From positions 1-9,396 of the forward strand of contig JASIGD010000167.1 of the NCBI GenBank assembly GCA_030045295.1: a DNA stretch of 9,396 nt. The letters run 5' to 3'. Position numbers and translations under genes: made by a program. Position 1 is the first letter of the stretch; every line of letters starts with the position of its first letter. This DNA is from Streptosporangiaceae bacterium (GTDB taxonomy: Bacteria; Actinomycetota; Actinomycetes; Streptosporangiales; Streptosporangiaceae). The notes beneath the pieces are model-generated. The model worked only from the letters and a program-made list of their open reading frames with translations. It searched no databases and was not told where the DNA came from. Shown here in pieces: positions 1 through 6,994 of this stretch.

Positions 1-362
1 GCGGCCAGCGCCTCGGCCACCACACGGGCGATGCCGGGCCGGGGCGGGACCGCGCCGGAGGCGACCAGTTCGGCGTAGATAGCGGTCTTGCGCCGGTGCC
101 AGTCGGCGACGGCGGCTTGCTGCCGTTCGTGGTCGGCGGGCAGGCCGGCGGCTGCTACGAACTCGGGCGTGAGCAGGCTGGCCAGCCGTTCCTTGCCACC
201 GCCGATACGGAGCTTTTCCTTATAGTCCGCGACGCTCCAGCGGACCGGGAGGCCGAACTCGGCGAACGTCTGGTTGAACGCGGGCAGGTGGCCATGGCGC
301 TCGGTGTCAGCCAGCACCCCGTCGCAGTCGAAGATGATCGCCGGCGCCACTGCGGGGGTCAC
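1..362 (-). CDS. CbbY-like HAD-family sugar-phosphate hydrolase (partial)
   Basis: This is the N-terminal part of a haloacid dehalogenase-superfamily protein; the C-terminus lies beyond the left edge. About 120 residues are visible. The start carries the class signature IIFDCDGVLADTE, with the nucleophile Asp and the Asp two residues later. It is followed by an alpha-helical cap with AFNQTFAEFGL and a GGGKERL stretch, which resembles CbbY (xylulose-1,5-bisphosphate phosphatase) and beta-phosphoglucomutase relatives. The expected reaction is Mg-dependent phosphoryl transfer from a sugar phosphate in the cytoplasm. The gene begins just downstream of the aldolase stop, so the two are almost certainly co-transcribed. 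Three in-frame GTG codons could start it (401, 362, 350). The first two each follow a GGTGAG within a tandem duplication, and the family usually has only a few residues before the DxD motif, which favours 362 or 350. The fold is secure; the substrate is inferred. Confidence 0.85.
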   Translation of the reverse strand, partial: MTPAVAPAIIFDCDGVLADTERHGHLPAFNQTFAEFGLPVRWSVADYKEKLRIGGGKERLASLLTPEFVAAAGLPADHERQQAAVADWHRRKTAIYAELVASGAVPPRPGIARVVAEALA

Positions 363-421
363 CTGCTCACCAGGCCCGGCCGGCGCGGTTGCGGGGGTCA
401 CGTGCTCACCAGGCCCGGCCG
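351..421. repeat. Tandem duplication (39-bp period) at the aldolase/HAD junction
   Basis: A 32-bp segment at 351-382 recurs at 390-421 with a single mismatch in the core (C/G at the position before the GTG). The period is 39 bp, which is 13 codons, so the HAD reading frame is preserved through both copies. Each copy contains GGTGAGCA followed by an in-frame GTG, and the right-hand copy also holds the aldolase TGA stop (406-408). The duplication therefore copied the HAD gene's ribosome-binding and start region. Confidence 0.85.
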
Positions 422-1266
422 ACGCTGCCGAAGCGGCGCATGTGGTCGGCGGCCATGTCCTTCACCGCGGCCCGGACCGCGGTGAACAGCGACGGCGGGT
501 CCCAGCTGTCGTGTTCCTCCGCGCCGCGCAGGAAGGCCAGGTTGGCCTTCATGTAGCTGACCTTGAGCGCGGTGGAAATGTTCACCTTGGCGCAGCCGCG
601 CGCGATCAGGTCGGTGAACTGGGCGTCCGTCATCCCGGTGCCGCCGTGCAGGGCGATGGGGATTGGCTCCGCGGCCACGATGTCGGACACGCGCTGCGCG
701 TCCAGCTTGGGCTCGGCGCGGTAGACGCCGTGCGCGTTGCCGATAGCGGGCGCGAACACGTCAATGCCGGTGACCCGGATGAACTCCAGCGCCACCGGCA
801 GCGACTGCCGCTCGGCTTCCTCACTGGAGCCGATGCCATCTTCGACGCCGGTGATGGCCTCGATCTCTCCTTCGACGTTCGCGCCGTACGACCGGGCCTC
901 GGCCACGACCTCCACCGTCTGCCGCTGGTTCTCCTCCACCGGCAGCCGGGAGGCGTCGAACAGGACCGAGTTCCAGCCCTTGCGCAGGCAGCTGGTGATG
1001 ACCTGGCGGTCCGGGCAGTGGTCCAGGTGCAGGCTGACCGGGACCTCGATGCCGGCGGTCAGCTCCCGCCACATGGCGAACAACAGGTCCAGGCCGATGG
1101 ACCGAACCGTCTTCACCGAGGTCTGGATGATGACCGGGGAGCGCTGCTCCACGGCCGCGGCCAGCACCGCCTCCAGGGTCAGGTCGTTGACCACGTTGAT
1201 GGCCGCGACGCCGTAACGCTCGCTGAACGCCCGATCGACGATTTGCTTCAGCGGCACGACGGGCAC
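406..1266 (-). CDS. Class II ketose-bisphosphate aldolase (GatY/KbaY/Fba type)
   Basis: This is a zinc-dependent aldolase that cleaves or condenses ketose 1,6-bisphosphates (fructose or tagatose type) with dihydroxyacetone phosphate in the cytoplasm. I chose the GTG at 1266, not the upstream TTG at 1299, because GAAAGG lies 8 bases before it. The resulting N-terminus, MPVVPLKQIVDRAF, is typical of the family, and the length of 286 aa matches class IIb enzymes. With this start, the HLDHC motif places the catalytic Asp at 82 and a zinc His at 83, as in E. coli KbaY. Also visible are GEIEAITGVEDG (about 133-144), GNAHG with a zinc His near 179, LHGGTGM with a zinc His near 207, and the phosphate-site stretch KVNISTALK. 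It lies about 100 bp downstream of the fused kinase and immediately upstream of the HAD gene. The enzyme class is firm; fructose versus tagatose or another bisphosphate cannot be decided from sequence. Confidence 0.93.
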   Translation of the reverse strand: MPVVPLKQIVDRAFSERYGVAAINVVNDLTLEAVLAAAVEQRSPVIIQTSVKTVRSIGLDLLFAMWRELTAGIEVPVSLHLDHCPDRQVITSCLRKGWNSVLFDASRLPVEENQRQTVEVVAEARSYGANVEGEIEAITGVEDGIGSSEEAERQSLPVALEFIRVTGIDVFAPAIGNAHGVYRAEPKLDAQRVSDIVAAEPIPIALHGGTGMTDAQFTDLIARGCAKVNISTALKVSYMKANLAFLRGAEEHDSWDPPSLFTAVRAAVKDMAADHMRRFGSVGRAW

Positions 1267-1274
1267 CGGACGGA

Positions 1275-1280
1275 CCTTTC
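1275..1280 (-). promoter_or_regulatory. Ribosome binding site deciding the aldolase start
   Basis: On the minus strand GAAAGG lies 8 bases before the GTG at 1266. The alternative TTG at 1299 has no comparable purine-rich site and would add 11 residues not typical of class II aldolases. Confidence 0.55.
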
Positions 1281-1368
1281 GGGGACGGGACCCGGACAAC
1301 CCGAACCTAAGCAGCGCGGCCGTGGAAGCGGATCGGTGGAAACACCCATCTTCGAGGGAGGACTTCCC

Positions 1369-3249
1369 CTACCTGGCGGCCCGCCTGAGCCGGGCGTGGC
1401 TGGCCAGCGCGGCGAGCTCGGTGCGGTTACGCGCACCGGTCTTACGCAGCACGGCACCGGCGTGCTTTTCCACCGTCTTGATCGACAGGACCAGCTGCTC
1501 GGCGATCAGCTTGTCCGGCAGTCCCTGCTCCATCAGGCTGCGCACCTGGCGTTCGCGGTCGGTCAGGGCCGCTCCGGGCTCGTCTTCCTGCAGGCCGCGG
1601 TGGAGCCACTGCAGCACGGGACCGGACAGGATCGCCTGGCCGCGCCCGGCTGCGACGACGGCTCGAGCGAGTTCTGGGCCGTCGGCGCCCAGGTCTACGC
1701 AGCCGCGCGCGCCTGCGCGCATCGCGCTGGCGACCAGCTTTTCGTCGCCGACCTCGCACAGGCCCACCACGACCAGGCTCGGATCCTGGGCGAGCAGGAG
1801 GCCGGCCACGCCACCGTCGGCGCCGGGCCACGCTGCTGACGTGTCGTCGGGTGACAGGCTGAGGTCGGCCAGCACGACGTCGGGCCGGAGGTCCCGGCAG
1901 GCGTCCAGCGCGTCGGCCGCCGTCGCGACCTCGCCGATCACCTCGATGCCCGGCTCGGTCGAGGACAGCAGCTGGACGATGCCGGCCCGCAGCACGGGCC
2001 GGGCCTCCGCGATCAGCACTCGCAGCCGCGGGCTGGACTGCTCGTCATGCGGCCGGTAAGGGAAGCGGGCGCGGATCCGCGTACCCCAGCCGGCCAGGGA
2101 ATCGACGTCGACCGTGGCGCCGAGAACGCGCGCGCGCTCGCTGACGGCGCGCAGCCCGAAGCGGTCGCCTTGCCAGTCGGACTTCGGATCGAAGCCCTGG
2201 CCGTCGTCCTGGACGAGGAGCGTCACGGCCGCCTGCTCGTACAGCAGGCCAAGGCGGACCGAACGCGCCTGAGCGTGCCGGACGATGTTGGTGAGCGCCT
2301 CGCGGGCCACCCGGAGCACTTCTTGCGAGAGGTGCTCCTCCATCTCCGCAGGGGTACCGGCTGACACGAATCGGACCTCGAGTCCGCCGATGCTCTCGGC
2401 CCAGGCCGCCTCGGAGCGGAGCGCAGCATCCAGCGTCCGGCCCTTCAGCGGCGACGAAGCCAGGCCGAGCAGGGTGAGCCTGGCCTCGGCGAGCGCGTCC
2501 GTGGCGGCCGTGCTGGCCCGCCGGAGCTGGGCCGCCACGGCCCCGATCCCGTCGTCGCCATCGGCGGCCTCGGCGATAGCGGCAAGATCGCGTTCAGCGC
2601 TGTCCAGGTACACCCGGATGCTCACCAGCCGCTGCGCGAGGCTGTCGTGGACCTCTCCCAGCAACCGGTCGCGTTCGGCGGCTGCGGCCTCCGCCCTGGC
2701 CCGTTCCTCGGCTGCCTCATGCATCCGGGCGGTGGCCAGCGCGATCGCCGCGTGCCTGGCGAACAGCTCCAGCAGTTCGGCGTCATCGGGCCCGAAGATC
2801 CGTCGCTCGTCCCTGCTGAACACGATGCAGGCGCCGATAACGCGTCCGCGCCACTCCAGCGGCACGCCGATGACGCCCCGGAGCGTGGCCCGGTCCTCAG
2901 CGGCCACGTGGCCGCCGCGGACTTCGTCGTAGCGCGCGAACCAGACCGGAGCGCGACGCGCCACCACGGCTCCGGTCATGCCCTCGGTGAGCGGGAAGAC
3001 CCGGCCGGACTGGCAGGCCACGCCGATATCAGCCTCTTTGCAGTAGGTACCGGCCGCCTCATCGACGCTGCAGATCGAGCCCGCGTGGCAGCCGAGCAGT
3101 TCGGTGCAGCGCCGCAAGATCCGTTCCAGCAGCGGGCGCAGCGAGAACTCGCCGGCCAGGTCCTCGGCCACCGCCACCAGGCCGACCGCCCGTGCGGCGA
3201 CCCCCTGCTCGCTCAGCGATAGCCCCGCAGGACCACGGTCGGCGGACAC
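1369..3249 (-). CDS. Fused sensor histidine kinase-response regulator: GAF, HisKA_3, HATPase, receiver, LuxR HTH
   Basis: This 626-aa cytoplasmic protein joins a NarX/DesK-type kinase and a NarL-type regulator in one chain. The domains are: GAF sensor (about 35-175); a short charged helix; HisKA_3 with EVHDSLAQR and phospho-acceptor His201; HATPase with N-box Asn321 (REALTNIVRHA) and glycine-rich DDGQGF (348-353); receiver (about 408-525); and GerE/LuxR HTH (about 560-620, LTDRERQVRSLMEQG through LSIKTVEKH). No membrane segment is seen, so the signal is probably an intracellular ligand or redox state sensed by GAF. The receiver keeps the acceptor-like Asp462 (LADLSL). It reads EA (415-416) where an acidic pair is expected, has no clear Thr/Ser switch, and has Leu where the conserved Lys should be (GCVDL). 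Signalling may be non-canonical. The GTG start is preceded by GGAGGGG (3252-3258). It could control the downstream aldolase/HAD genes. Confidence 0.92.
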   Translation of the reverse strand: MSADRGPAGLSLSEQGVAARAVGLVAVAEDLAGEFSLRPLLERILRRCTELLGCHAGSICSVDEAAGTYCKEADIGVACQSGRVFPLTEGMTGAVVARRAPVWFARYDEVRGGHVAAEDRATLRGVIGVPLEWRGRVIGACIVFSRDERRIFGPDDAELLELFARHAAIALATARMHEAAEERARAEAAAAERDRLLGEVHDSLAQRLVSIRVYLDSAERDLAAIAEAADGDDGIGAVAAQLRRASTAATDALAEARLTLLGLASSPLKGRTLDAALRSEAAWAESIGGLEVRFVSAGTPAEMEEHLSQEVLRVAREALTNIVRHAQARSVRLGLLYEQAAVTLLVQDDGQGFDPKSDWQGDRFGLRAVSERARVLGATVDVDSLAGWGTRIRARFPYRPHDEQSSPRLRVLIAEARPVLRAGIVQLLSSTEPGIEVIGEVATAADALDACRDLRPDVVLADLSLSPDDTSAAWPGADGGVAGLLLAQDPSLVVVGLCEVGDEKLVASAMRAGARGCVDLGADGPELARAVVAAGRGQAILSGPVLQWLHRGLQEDEPGAALTDRERQVRSLMEQGLPDKLIAEQLVLSIKTVEKHAGAVLRKTGARNRTELAALASHARLRRAAR

Positions 3250-3251
3250 AT

Positions 3252-3258
3252 CCCCTCC
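3252..3258 (-). promoter_or_regulatory. Strong Shine-Dalgarno for the fused kinase
   Basis: Minus-strand GGAGGGG directly precedes the GTG start at 3249. The core GGAGG leaves a 4-base spacer. It is the strongest ribosome binding site in the window and fixes the start. An overlapping ATG (3251-3249) is in another frame. Confidence 0.6.
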
Positions 3259-3313
3259 GGATCTGCCACAGCTCTGTCACACCGCCTAGCGGCGCGCTCA
3301 GTGGTTCATCCGA

Positions 3314-3342
3314 GCATCACCCGTTAAGCAATATGACGTCAA
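3314..3342 (-). promoter_or_regulatory. Candidate promoter with palindrome for the kinase gene
   Basis: On the minus strand TTGACG (3342-3337) is followed after 17 bases by TGATGC (3319-3314), a plausible but weak sigma-70-type pair. It would give a leader of roughly 60 bases before the GTG at 3249. The perfect 8-bp palindrome TGACGTCA (3334-3341) overlaps the -35 box and could be an operator half or full site. This is a sequence-pattern inference only. Confidence 0.3.
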
Positions 3343-3420
3343 GACGGCCAGAATCCTGCGGGCCGCCTGTAGCCCCAATGAGACTACAGAGCCGGGTCGC
3401 GGGCAAGTTGGCGGGACGGC

Positions 3421-3561
3421 CGGAAGGCCGGGAACGTGGAAGGCCGACGAAGCCCGAAGACCGGGAAGCCCGAAGACCGGCGAAGCCCGAAGACCGGGAA
3501 GCACGAAGACCGGCGAAGGCGGAAGACCGGCGAAGCCGGGACAGCCGGGAAGGCGGGACGG
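3421..3561. repeat. Degenerate 16/17-bp tandem repeat (33-bp higher-order unit)
   Basis: Units built on CGAAGCCCGAAGACCGG run head to tail. Units of 17 bp (3448-3464, 3481-3497, 3514-3530) alternate with 16-bp units lacking the first C (3465-3480, 3498-3513). More diverged copies flank them on both sides (about 3421-3447 and 3531-3561). The alternation makes a 33-bp higher-order period. Each unit includes a short CCCG/CGGG self-complementary element, so transcripts could fold. There is no spacer/repeat architecture of the CRISPR kind. Confidence 0.85.
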
Positions 3562-3624
3562 GCGGGGAGCAAGAGGGTGCCGGACGGGTATTACCACCGT
3601 TCGTTCGGGATCAATAAAAGGACC

Positions 3625-5496
3625 TCACGCGACTACGGCGAGCAGGGGCGCTAGCACGTTCAGGTCCTCCTCGGCGGCGGTCAGGATCACGCCGCTGACC
3701 AGCTTGCGCGTGTCGCGGAGCAGGTCCGCCGCGAGGTCGATGCCGACCGTCCGGGCCGCCCCGCGCCCGGCCCGTTGCATGGCGCGCAGCGTGGCCGGCG
3801 GGATGGTCACCCCGGGGACCTCGTGGGCCAGGTAATCTGCCTCTTCGAAGCTATGCAGCGGGGTGACCGACAAGAGCAGCGGCACCCCACCCGCCTCCCC
3901 TTCCCCCTCCTCTTCCAGTGCGGACACCACGCGGAGCAGCGAGTCGAGCTCGTACACGGGCCTGCTGACCAGGAAGTGCGCTCCGGCCCTGACCTTGGCC
4001 CGGGCCCGGGCGATCTCGGCGTCAGGGTCGCGCGCGCCCGGGTTGACCCGCGCGCCCACGCAGAACGTGGTCCGCGTGGTCAGCGCGAGCCCGTTGGAGT
4101 CGCGGCCCGCGTTCAGGCCGGAAAGCAACGAGATAAGGCCGAGGGAGTCGACCTCCCAGATCCCGTCCACGGCCGGATAGTCGCCGAGTACCGGCGGGCT
4201 GCCGGTGGTGCAGATCACGCTGCGGATGCCTAGCGCGTGCGCGCCGAGCAGGTGGGCCTGCAGCGTCATGATGGTCTTGTCCCAGGTCGCCATCGTGGCG
4301 ACGGTCTCGACGCCGACCTGCTGCTGCAGGTGCAGGGCCATGTCCAGGGAATCGGAGTGGGTGCGGGCGCTTTCCGGCGGCTGGACCACCACCGCCCCGA
4401 TGCCGTGCGCCTGCAGCACCGCCGCGGCCTGGACCGCCTCGTCGGTCCGGCCGCCGGGCGGTGTCGCGATCGCGGCCGCGACGATGAACCGGCGGCTGGC
4501 CAGGTGATCGGCGAAGGTTCCGGCGACCGGACGGGCAGGCCCGCGGGCCGACGGCGCCCTGGCGAAGCGGATGCGCCTGGGCGGGCGCGGCGGGATGTCG
4601 CTGGCGGGCCGGACCGCGCCTACGGCGGCCCGGATGTGCGCGGGCGTCGTGCCGCAGCAGCCGCCGACCAGCGACACTCCGGCCTCCGCGAAGCGAAGGA
4701 AGTACCGGGCGAAGTAGCTGCCGTCGACGCTGAATTCGAAGCTACGCGGGCCGGTCCGGCGCGGCTGACCCGCGTTGGGCTGGGCGCTGACCGGGACCGA
4801 GGTGTACCGCACGAGGTCTTCGGCCACGGTGAGCATCCGCTGCGGGCCGATGGTGCAGTTGGTGCCGAGCATCGCCACCGGCAGGCCGGATAGCACCGTC
4901 GCGACCTCGCGCGGTGTCTCACCGCCGAGCGTGTACGCGTCGTCGGCGAAGGTTGCCTGCGCGACGATGGGCACGTCGCAGAGGTCGCTGGCCACCGAGA
5001 CCGCCTCGACCAGCTCGTCCAGGTACCCGAACGTCTCCAGGATGAGGATGTCGACGCCGCGGCCGGCCATCAGGGCGCGGACCTGCTCGCCGATCACCTC
5101 CATGCGCTCGGCGGAGCCGATCCTGCGCCGCTGCAGCGCGGTAACCGCGGGCGACACCGACCCGGCCACCAGGACCTCGCGGTCGCACCGGTCCTGCGCC
5201 TCGCGGGCGATCCGGACCCCGGCCCGGTTGATCTCGTCTACCTTCTCGGGAAACCCGTGATCACCGAGCCAGAGCCGGTTGGCCCCGAAGGTGTTGGTCT
5301 GGATGACGTCCGCGCCGGCCGACAGGTAGCTCTCGTGGATCGTGCTGACCAGGCCCGGATCGGACAGGTTGAGCTCAGGCAGCGAACGGTCCAGCGCGGC
5401 GCCCGCCGCGTGCAGCATCGTCCCCATCGCGCCATCGCAGACCAGGACACGCTGGCCGAGCAGCAACGGGGCCCGGGTCCGCTCGGGGGCGGTCAC
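3625..5496 (-). CDS. Homocysteine S-methyltransferase fused to a degenerate MTHFR-like domain
   Basis: This 623-aa protein has the architecture of bifunctional YitJ-type enzymes. The N-terminal homocysteine S-methyltransferase barrel (about 10-295) starts with DGAMGTML and contains GADVIQTNTFGAN. It keeps the zinc ligands Cys214 (GTNC) and Cys280/Cys281 (GGCCGTTPAHI), so methyl transfer to homocysteine is plausible. The C-terminal part (about 325-620) has the MTHFR fold signature, including LGDYPAVDGIWEVDSLGLISLL. The residues aligned by motif with E. coli MTHFR Glu28, Asp120 and Gln183 read Ile343, Ser433 and Arg512, and the usual RDRN flavin-site stretch reads WDKT. Reductase activity is therefore doubtful. 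The GTG start overlaps the stop of the upstream PucR-type gene (GTGA, 5493-5496), indicating translational coupling. The methyl donor is unknown: methyl-folate, a methylated amine or S-methylmethionine-type compounds are all possible. Confidence 0.9.
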   Translation of the reverse strand: MTAPERTRAPLLLGQRVLVCDGAMGTMLHAAGAALDRSLPELNLSDPGLVSTIHESYLSAGADVIQTNTFGANRLWLGDHGFPEKVDEINRAGVRIAREAQDRCDREVLVAGSVSPAVTALQRRRIGSAERMEVIGEQVRALMAGRGVDILILETFGYLDELVEAVSVASDLCDVPIVAQATFADDAYTLGGETPREVATVLSGLPVAMLGTNCTIGPQRMLTVAEDLVRYTSVPVSAQPNAGQPRRTGPRSFEFSVDGSYFARYFLRFAEAGVSLVGGCCGTTPAHIRAAVGAVRPASDIPPRPPRRIRFARAPSARGPARPVAGTFADHLASRRFIVAAAIATPPGGRTDEAVQAAAVLQAHGIGAVVVQPPESARTHSDSLDMALHLQQQVGVETVATMATWDKTIMTLQAHLLGAHALGIRSVICTTGSPPVLGDYPAVDGIWEVDSLGLISLLSGLNAGRDSNGLALTTRTTFCVGARVNPGARDPDAEIARARAKVRAGAHFLVSRPVYELDSLLRVVSALEEEGEGEAGGVPLLLSVTPLHSFEEADYLAHEVPGVTIPPATLRAMQRAGRGAARTVGIDLAADLLRDTRKLVSGVILTAAEEDLNVLAPLLAVVA

Positions 5497-6899
5497 GGCT
5501 CGTCCCCGAGGGCGTCGAGGATCTCCAGCGCCACCTGCGCGATGAGCCGGTCGGTGTAGTTGTCCAGCCGCAGGCCGGTGATCTCCTCGATGCGCTTGAC
5601 CCGGTAGGCCACCGTGTTCGGGTGGACGTGCAGGATGCGGGAGGCCCGCTGCGGGCTGTTGTTCTCCCTGAAGTAGCAGGCCAGCGTGGTCAGGTACTCC
5701 GACTTGTGCTCCTGTTCGTGCATGCTGAGCTTGCCGAGCACGTCCGCGGCGAAGGACCTCAGCTCGGCCAGGTCGGGAACCTGGAGCAGCAGCCGCAAGA
5801 TGCCCAGGTCGCCGAACGCCGAGACGGTGCCGGCCCGCCCGAGCCGCCGCAGCGTCTGGGTGGTGCGCTGCGCCTGCGCGTAAGACCGGGCGACTTCCCG
5901 CGGGTCGCGGCAGGTTCCGCCGATGCCGATGACCACCTTCGCGGCGGGGAACAGCTCCCCCAGCCGGGCCAGGCAGGCCACGGCGAGCCGGCGCGCGTCC
6001 ATCGCGGCGGGTCCTTGATCGCCGGGCGTCGCGGTCACGATCACGACCTCGGACTCGCGGGCCGAGATGATCGCGTCGGGAGCGCGGGTGGCGACGAAAT
6101 GCTCGATGCTCTCCCAGATCCGCTGGCGCTGCACGGCGGCGTCCCCGGGGTTGAGCGCGGGGGCCGGCAGGTCGAACGCGATCGCCATGACGTTGTGATC
6201 GCGGGCCGGGTCGTAGCCGAGGTGCGCGGCCCAGCGGCTCGTGTCGGCGTGGTCGCGGCCGCGGCCCAGCAGCAGGCCCTCCACCAGGTCGTCGCGGACG
6301 CGGCGGGCGGCCGCGGCGACCACGCGTTCCCGGCCGAGGATGACCCCGCAGATGGTGGCCGCGTGCTCGGTCACCAGCAGGCTCATGTCCTCGCCGAAGA
6401 TGTTTTCCGCCGGGTCGATCGTGATCAGGTACGACGGGACCTCGTCCCCCACCAGGATCGGAGCCACGATGACGGCCGGCATGCCACCGACGTTCGGCAG
6501 CCGGAGCGCGCGCTGGCTCAGCCGGGACGCCCGCAGCACCTGGCCGAGCCTGGGGTGGACCACATGCTCGCGTACCGCCGCGGCCGCCTTCTCCGCCGAG
6601 ATGCCCGGCGCCGCCGCGGTCAGCACGTCCATGAGCTGGGTGACCACCGCGACGGTCGCGGCCATTCGATCGGAGATGAGCTGGACCACTCCGGCCAGGT
6701 CGGCGTCTTGCAGGGCGAGCCCGGACAGGTACCGGTAGACGGTGACGAGCTCGCGCAGGGCGGCGTTCTCGCGGTCAAGCCGCGAGCTCACCGCGGCACC
6801 GGACTCCGACTCGGCCCGGTCGCCGTCGCCTGCCAGCGCAGGCGACCAGTCAGGTAGCGCCATGTCCGCGATCATACGATGATGGCGGGTATCAGGCAT
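5493..6899 (-). CDS. PucR/CdaR-family transcriptional regulator
   Basis: This is a DNA-binding regulator of about 468 aa. An N-terminal GAF-like or novel sensory region (about 45-195) carries the stretch AVIVAPILVGDEVPSYLI. It is followed by a CdaR/GGDEF-like middle domain (about 200-350). The PucR-type C-terminal HTH_30 is clear (about 400-460: YLTTLACYFRENNSPQRAS, then HPNTVAYRVKRIEEITGL and a final TDRLIAQVALEIL). Family members usually activate nearby catabolic genes in response to a substrate. This one is divergent from the aldehyde dehydrogenase and overlaps the methyltransferase gene by 4 bp. The start is uncertain. The frame opens at a TTG (6914) inside an inverted repeat. I prefer ATG 6899, but ATG 6875 or 6863 are possible, and none has a strong ribosome binding site. 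The repeats just upstream suggest autoregulation. Confidence 0.9.
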   Translation of the reverse strand: MPDTRHHRMIADMALPDWSPALAGDGDRAESESGAAVSSRLDRENAALRELVTVYRYLSGLALQDADLAGVVQLISDRMAATVAVVTQLMDVLTAAAPGISAEKAAAAVREHVVHPRLGQVLRASRLSQRALRLPNVGGMPAVIVAPILVGDEVPSYLITIDPAENIFGEDMSLLVTEHAATICGVILGRERVVAAAARRVRDDLVEGLLLGRGRDHADTSRWAAHLGYDPARDHNVMAIAFDLPAPALNPGDAAVQRQRIWESIEHFVATRAPDAIISARESEVVIVTATPGDQGPAAMDARRLAVACLARLGELFPAAKVVIGIGGTCRDPREVARSYAQAQRTTQTLRRLGRAGTVSAFGDLGILRLLLQVPDLAELRSFAADVLGKLSMHEQEHKSEYLTTLACYFRENNSPQRASRILHVHPNTVAYRVKRIEEITGLRLDNYTDRLIAQVALEILDALGDEP

Positions 6900-6911
6900 T
6901 GTGGCAGGCGA

Positions 6912-6935
6912 CAAACCGCGGCCCGGCCCGGTTTG
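6912..6935. promoter_or_regulatory. Inverted repeat CAAACCG-N10-CGGTTTG, candidate operator
   Basis: Perfect 7-bp arms lie at 6912-6918 and 6929-6935, just upstream of the preferred regulator start. The same half-site, extended to GACAAACCG, recurs at 6997-7005 on the other side of the intergenic region. The arrangement fits a binding site for the adjacent PucR-type regulator. The assignment is inferred from position and symmetry. Confidence 0.4.
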
Positions 6936-6967
6936 CTCACCTGCCGGAACAGGTCACAATTTGATGA

Positions 6968-6977
6968 CCACCGGTGG
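6968..6977. promoter_or_regulatory. Palindrome CCACCGGTGG in the divergent control region
   Basis: A perfect 10-bp palindrome sits midway between the two divergent genes, and a second CCGGTGGC copy follows at 6981-6988. It could be a regulator site or chance in G+C-rich DNA. Confidence 0.25.
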
Positions 6978-6994
6978 CCGCCGGTGGCTGAAGC

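Larger units (their letters stand above)
3250..3624. other. Non-coding spacer between the kinase and methyltransferase genes
   Basis: This 375-bp stretch separates two co-directional minus-strand genes. The part nearest the kinase (3250-3400) is less G+C-rich and carries the candidate promoter. The middle (about 3421-3561) is a tandem-repeat block. The end nearest the methyltransferase stop holds AATAAAAGG (minus TTTTATT) but no stem that would make a convincing terminator. Open frames cross the repeat in several registers, but all simply translate the repeat and I do not accept them as genes. Confidence 0.6.

Noticed and set aside
1335..1346. GGTG-GAAA-CACC hairpin between kinase and aldolase
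   Set aside because: A 4-bp stem is too short to claim as a functional terminator or RNA element, and on the transcribed minus strand the loop is not GNRA.
274..1839. 521-codon open frame on the plus strand
   Set aside because: It is antisense to the aldolase and to the end of the fused kinase. The composition is that of a shadow frame, with no motif.
3421..3561. CRISPR array
   Set aside because: Repeats are contiguous, 16-17 bp and degenerate, with no unique spacers and no cas genes nearby.
3298..3597. Minus-strand 99-codon frame with 11-residue repeats (GLPxSPVF type)
   Set aside because: The periodicity is the 33-bp DNA repeat read in frame. There is no convincing start signal, and it overlaps the candidate kinase promoter.
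3192..3617. Plus-strand 141-codon frame through the tandem repeats
   Set aside because: It starts inside the kinase gene and consists mostly of the translated repeat. No ribosome binding site or family is seen.
5622..6857. 411-codon open frame on the plus strand
   Set aside because: It is antisense to the PucR-type regulator, which has a recognisable HTH. The translation is Arg/Gly/His/Asp-rich shadow sequence.
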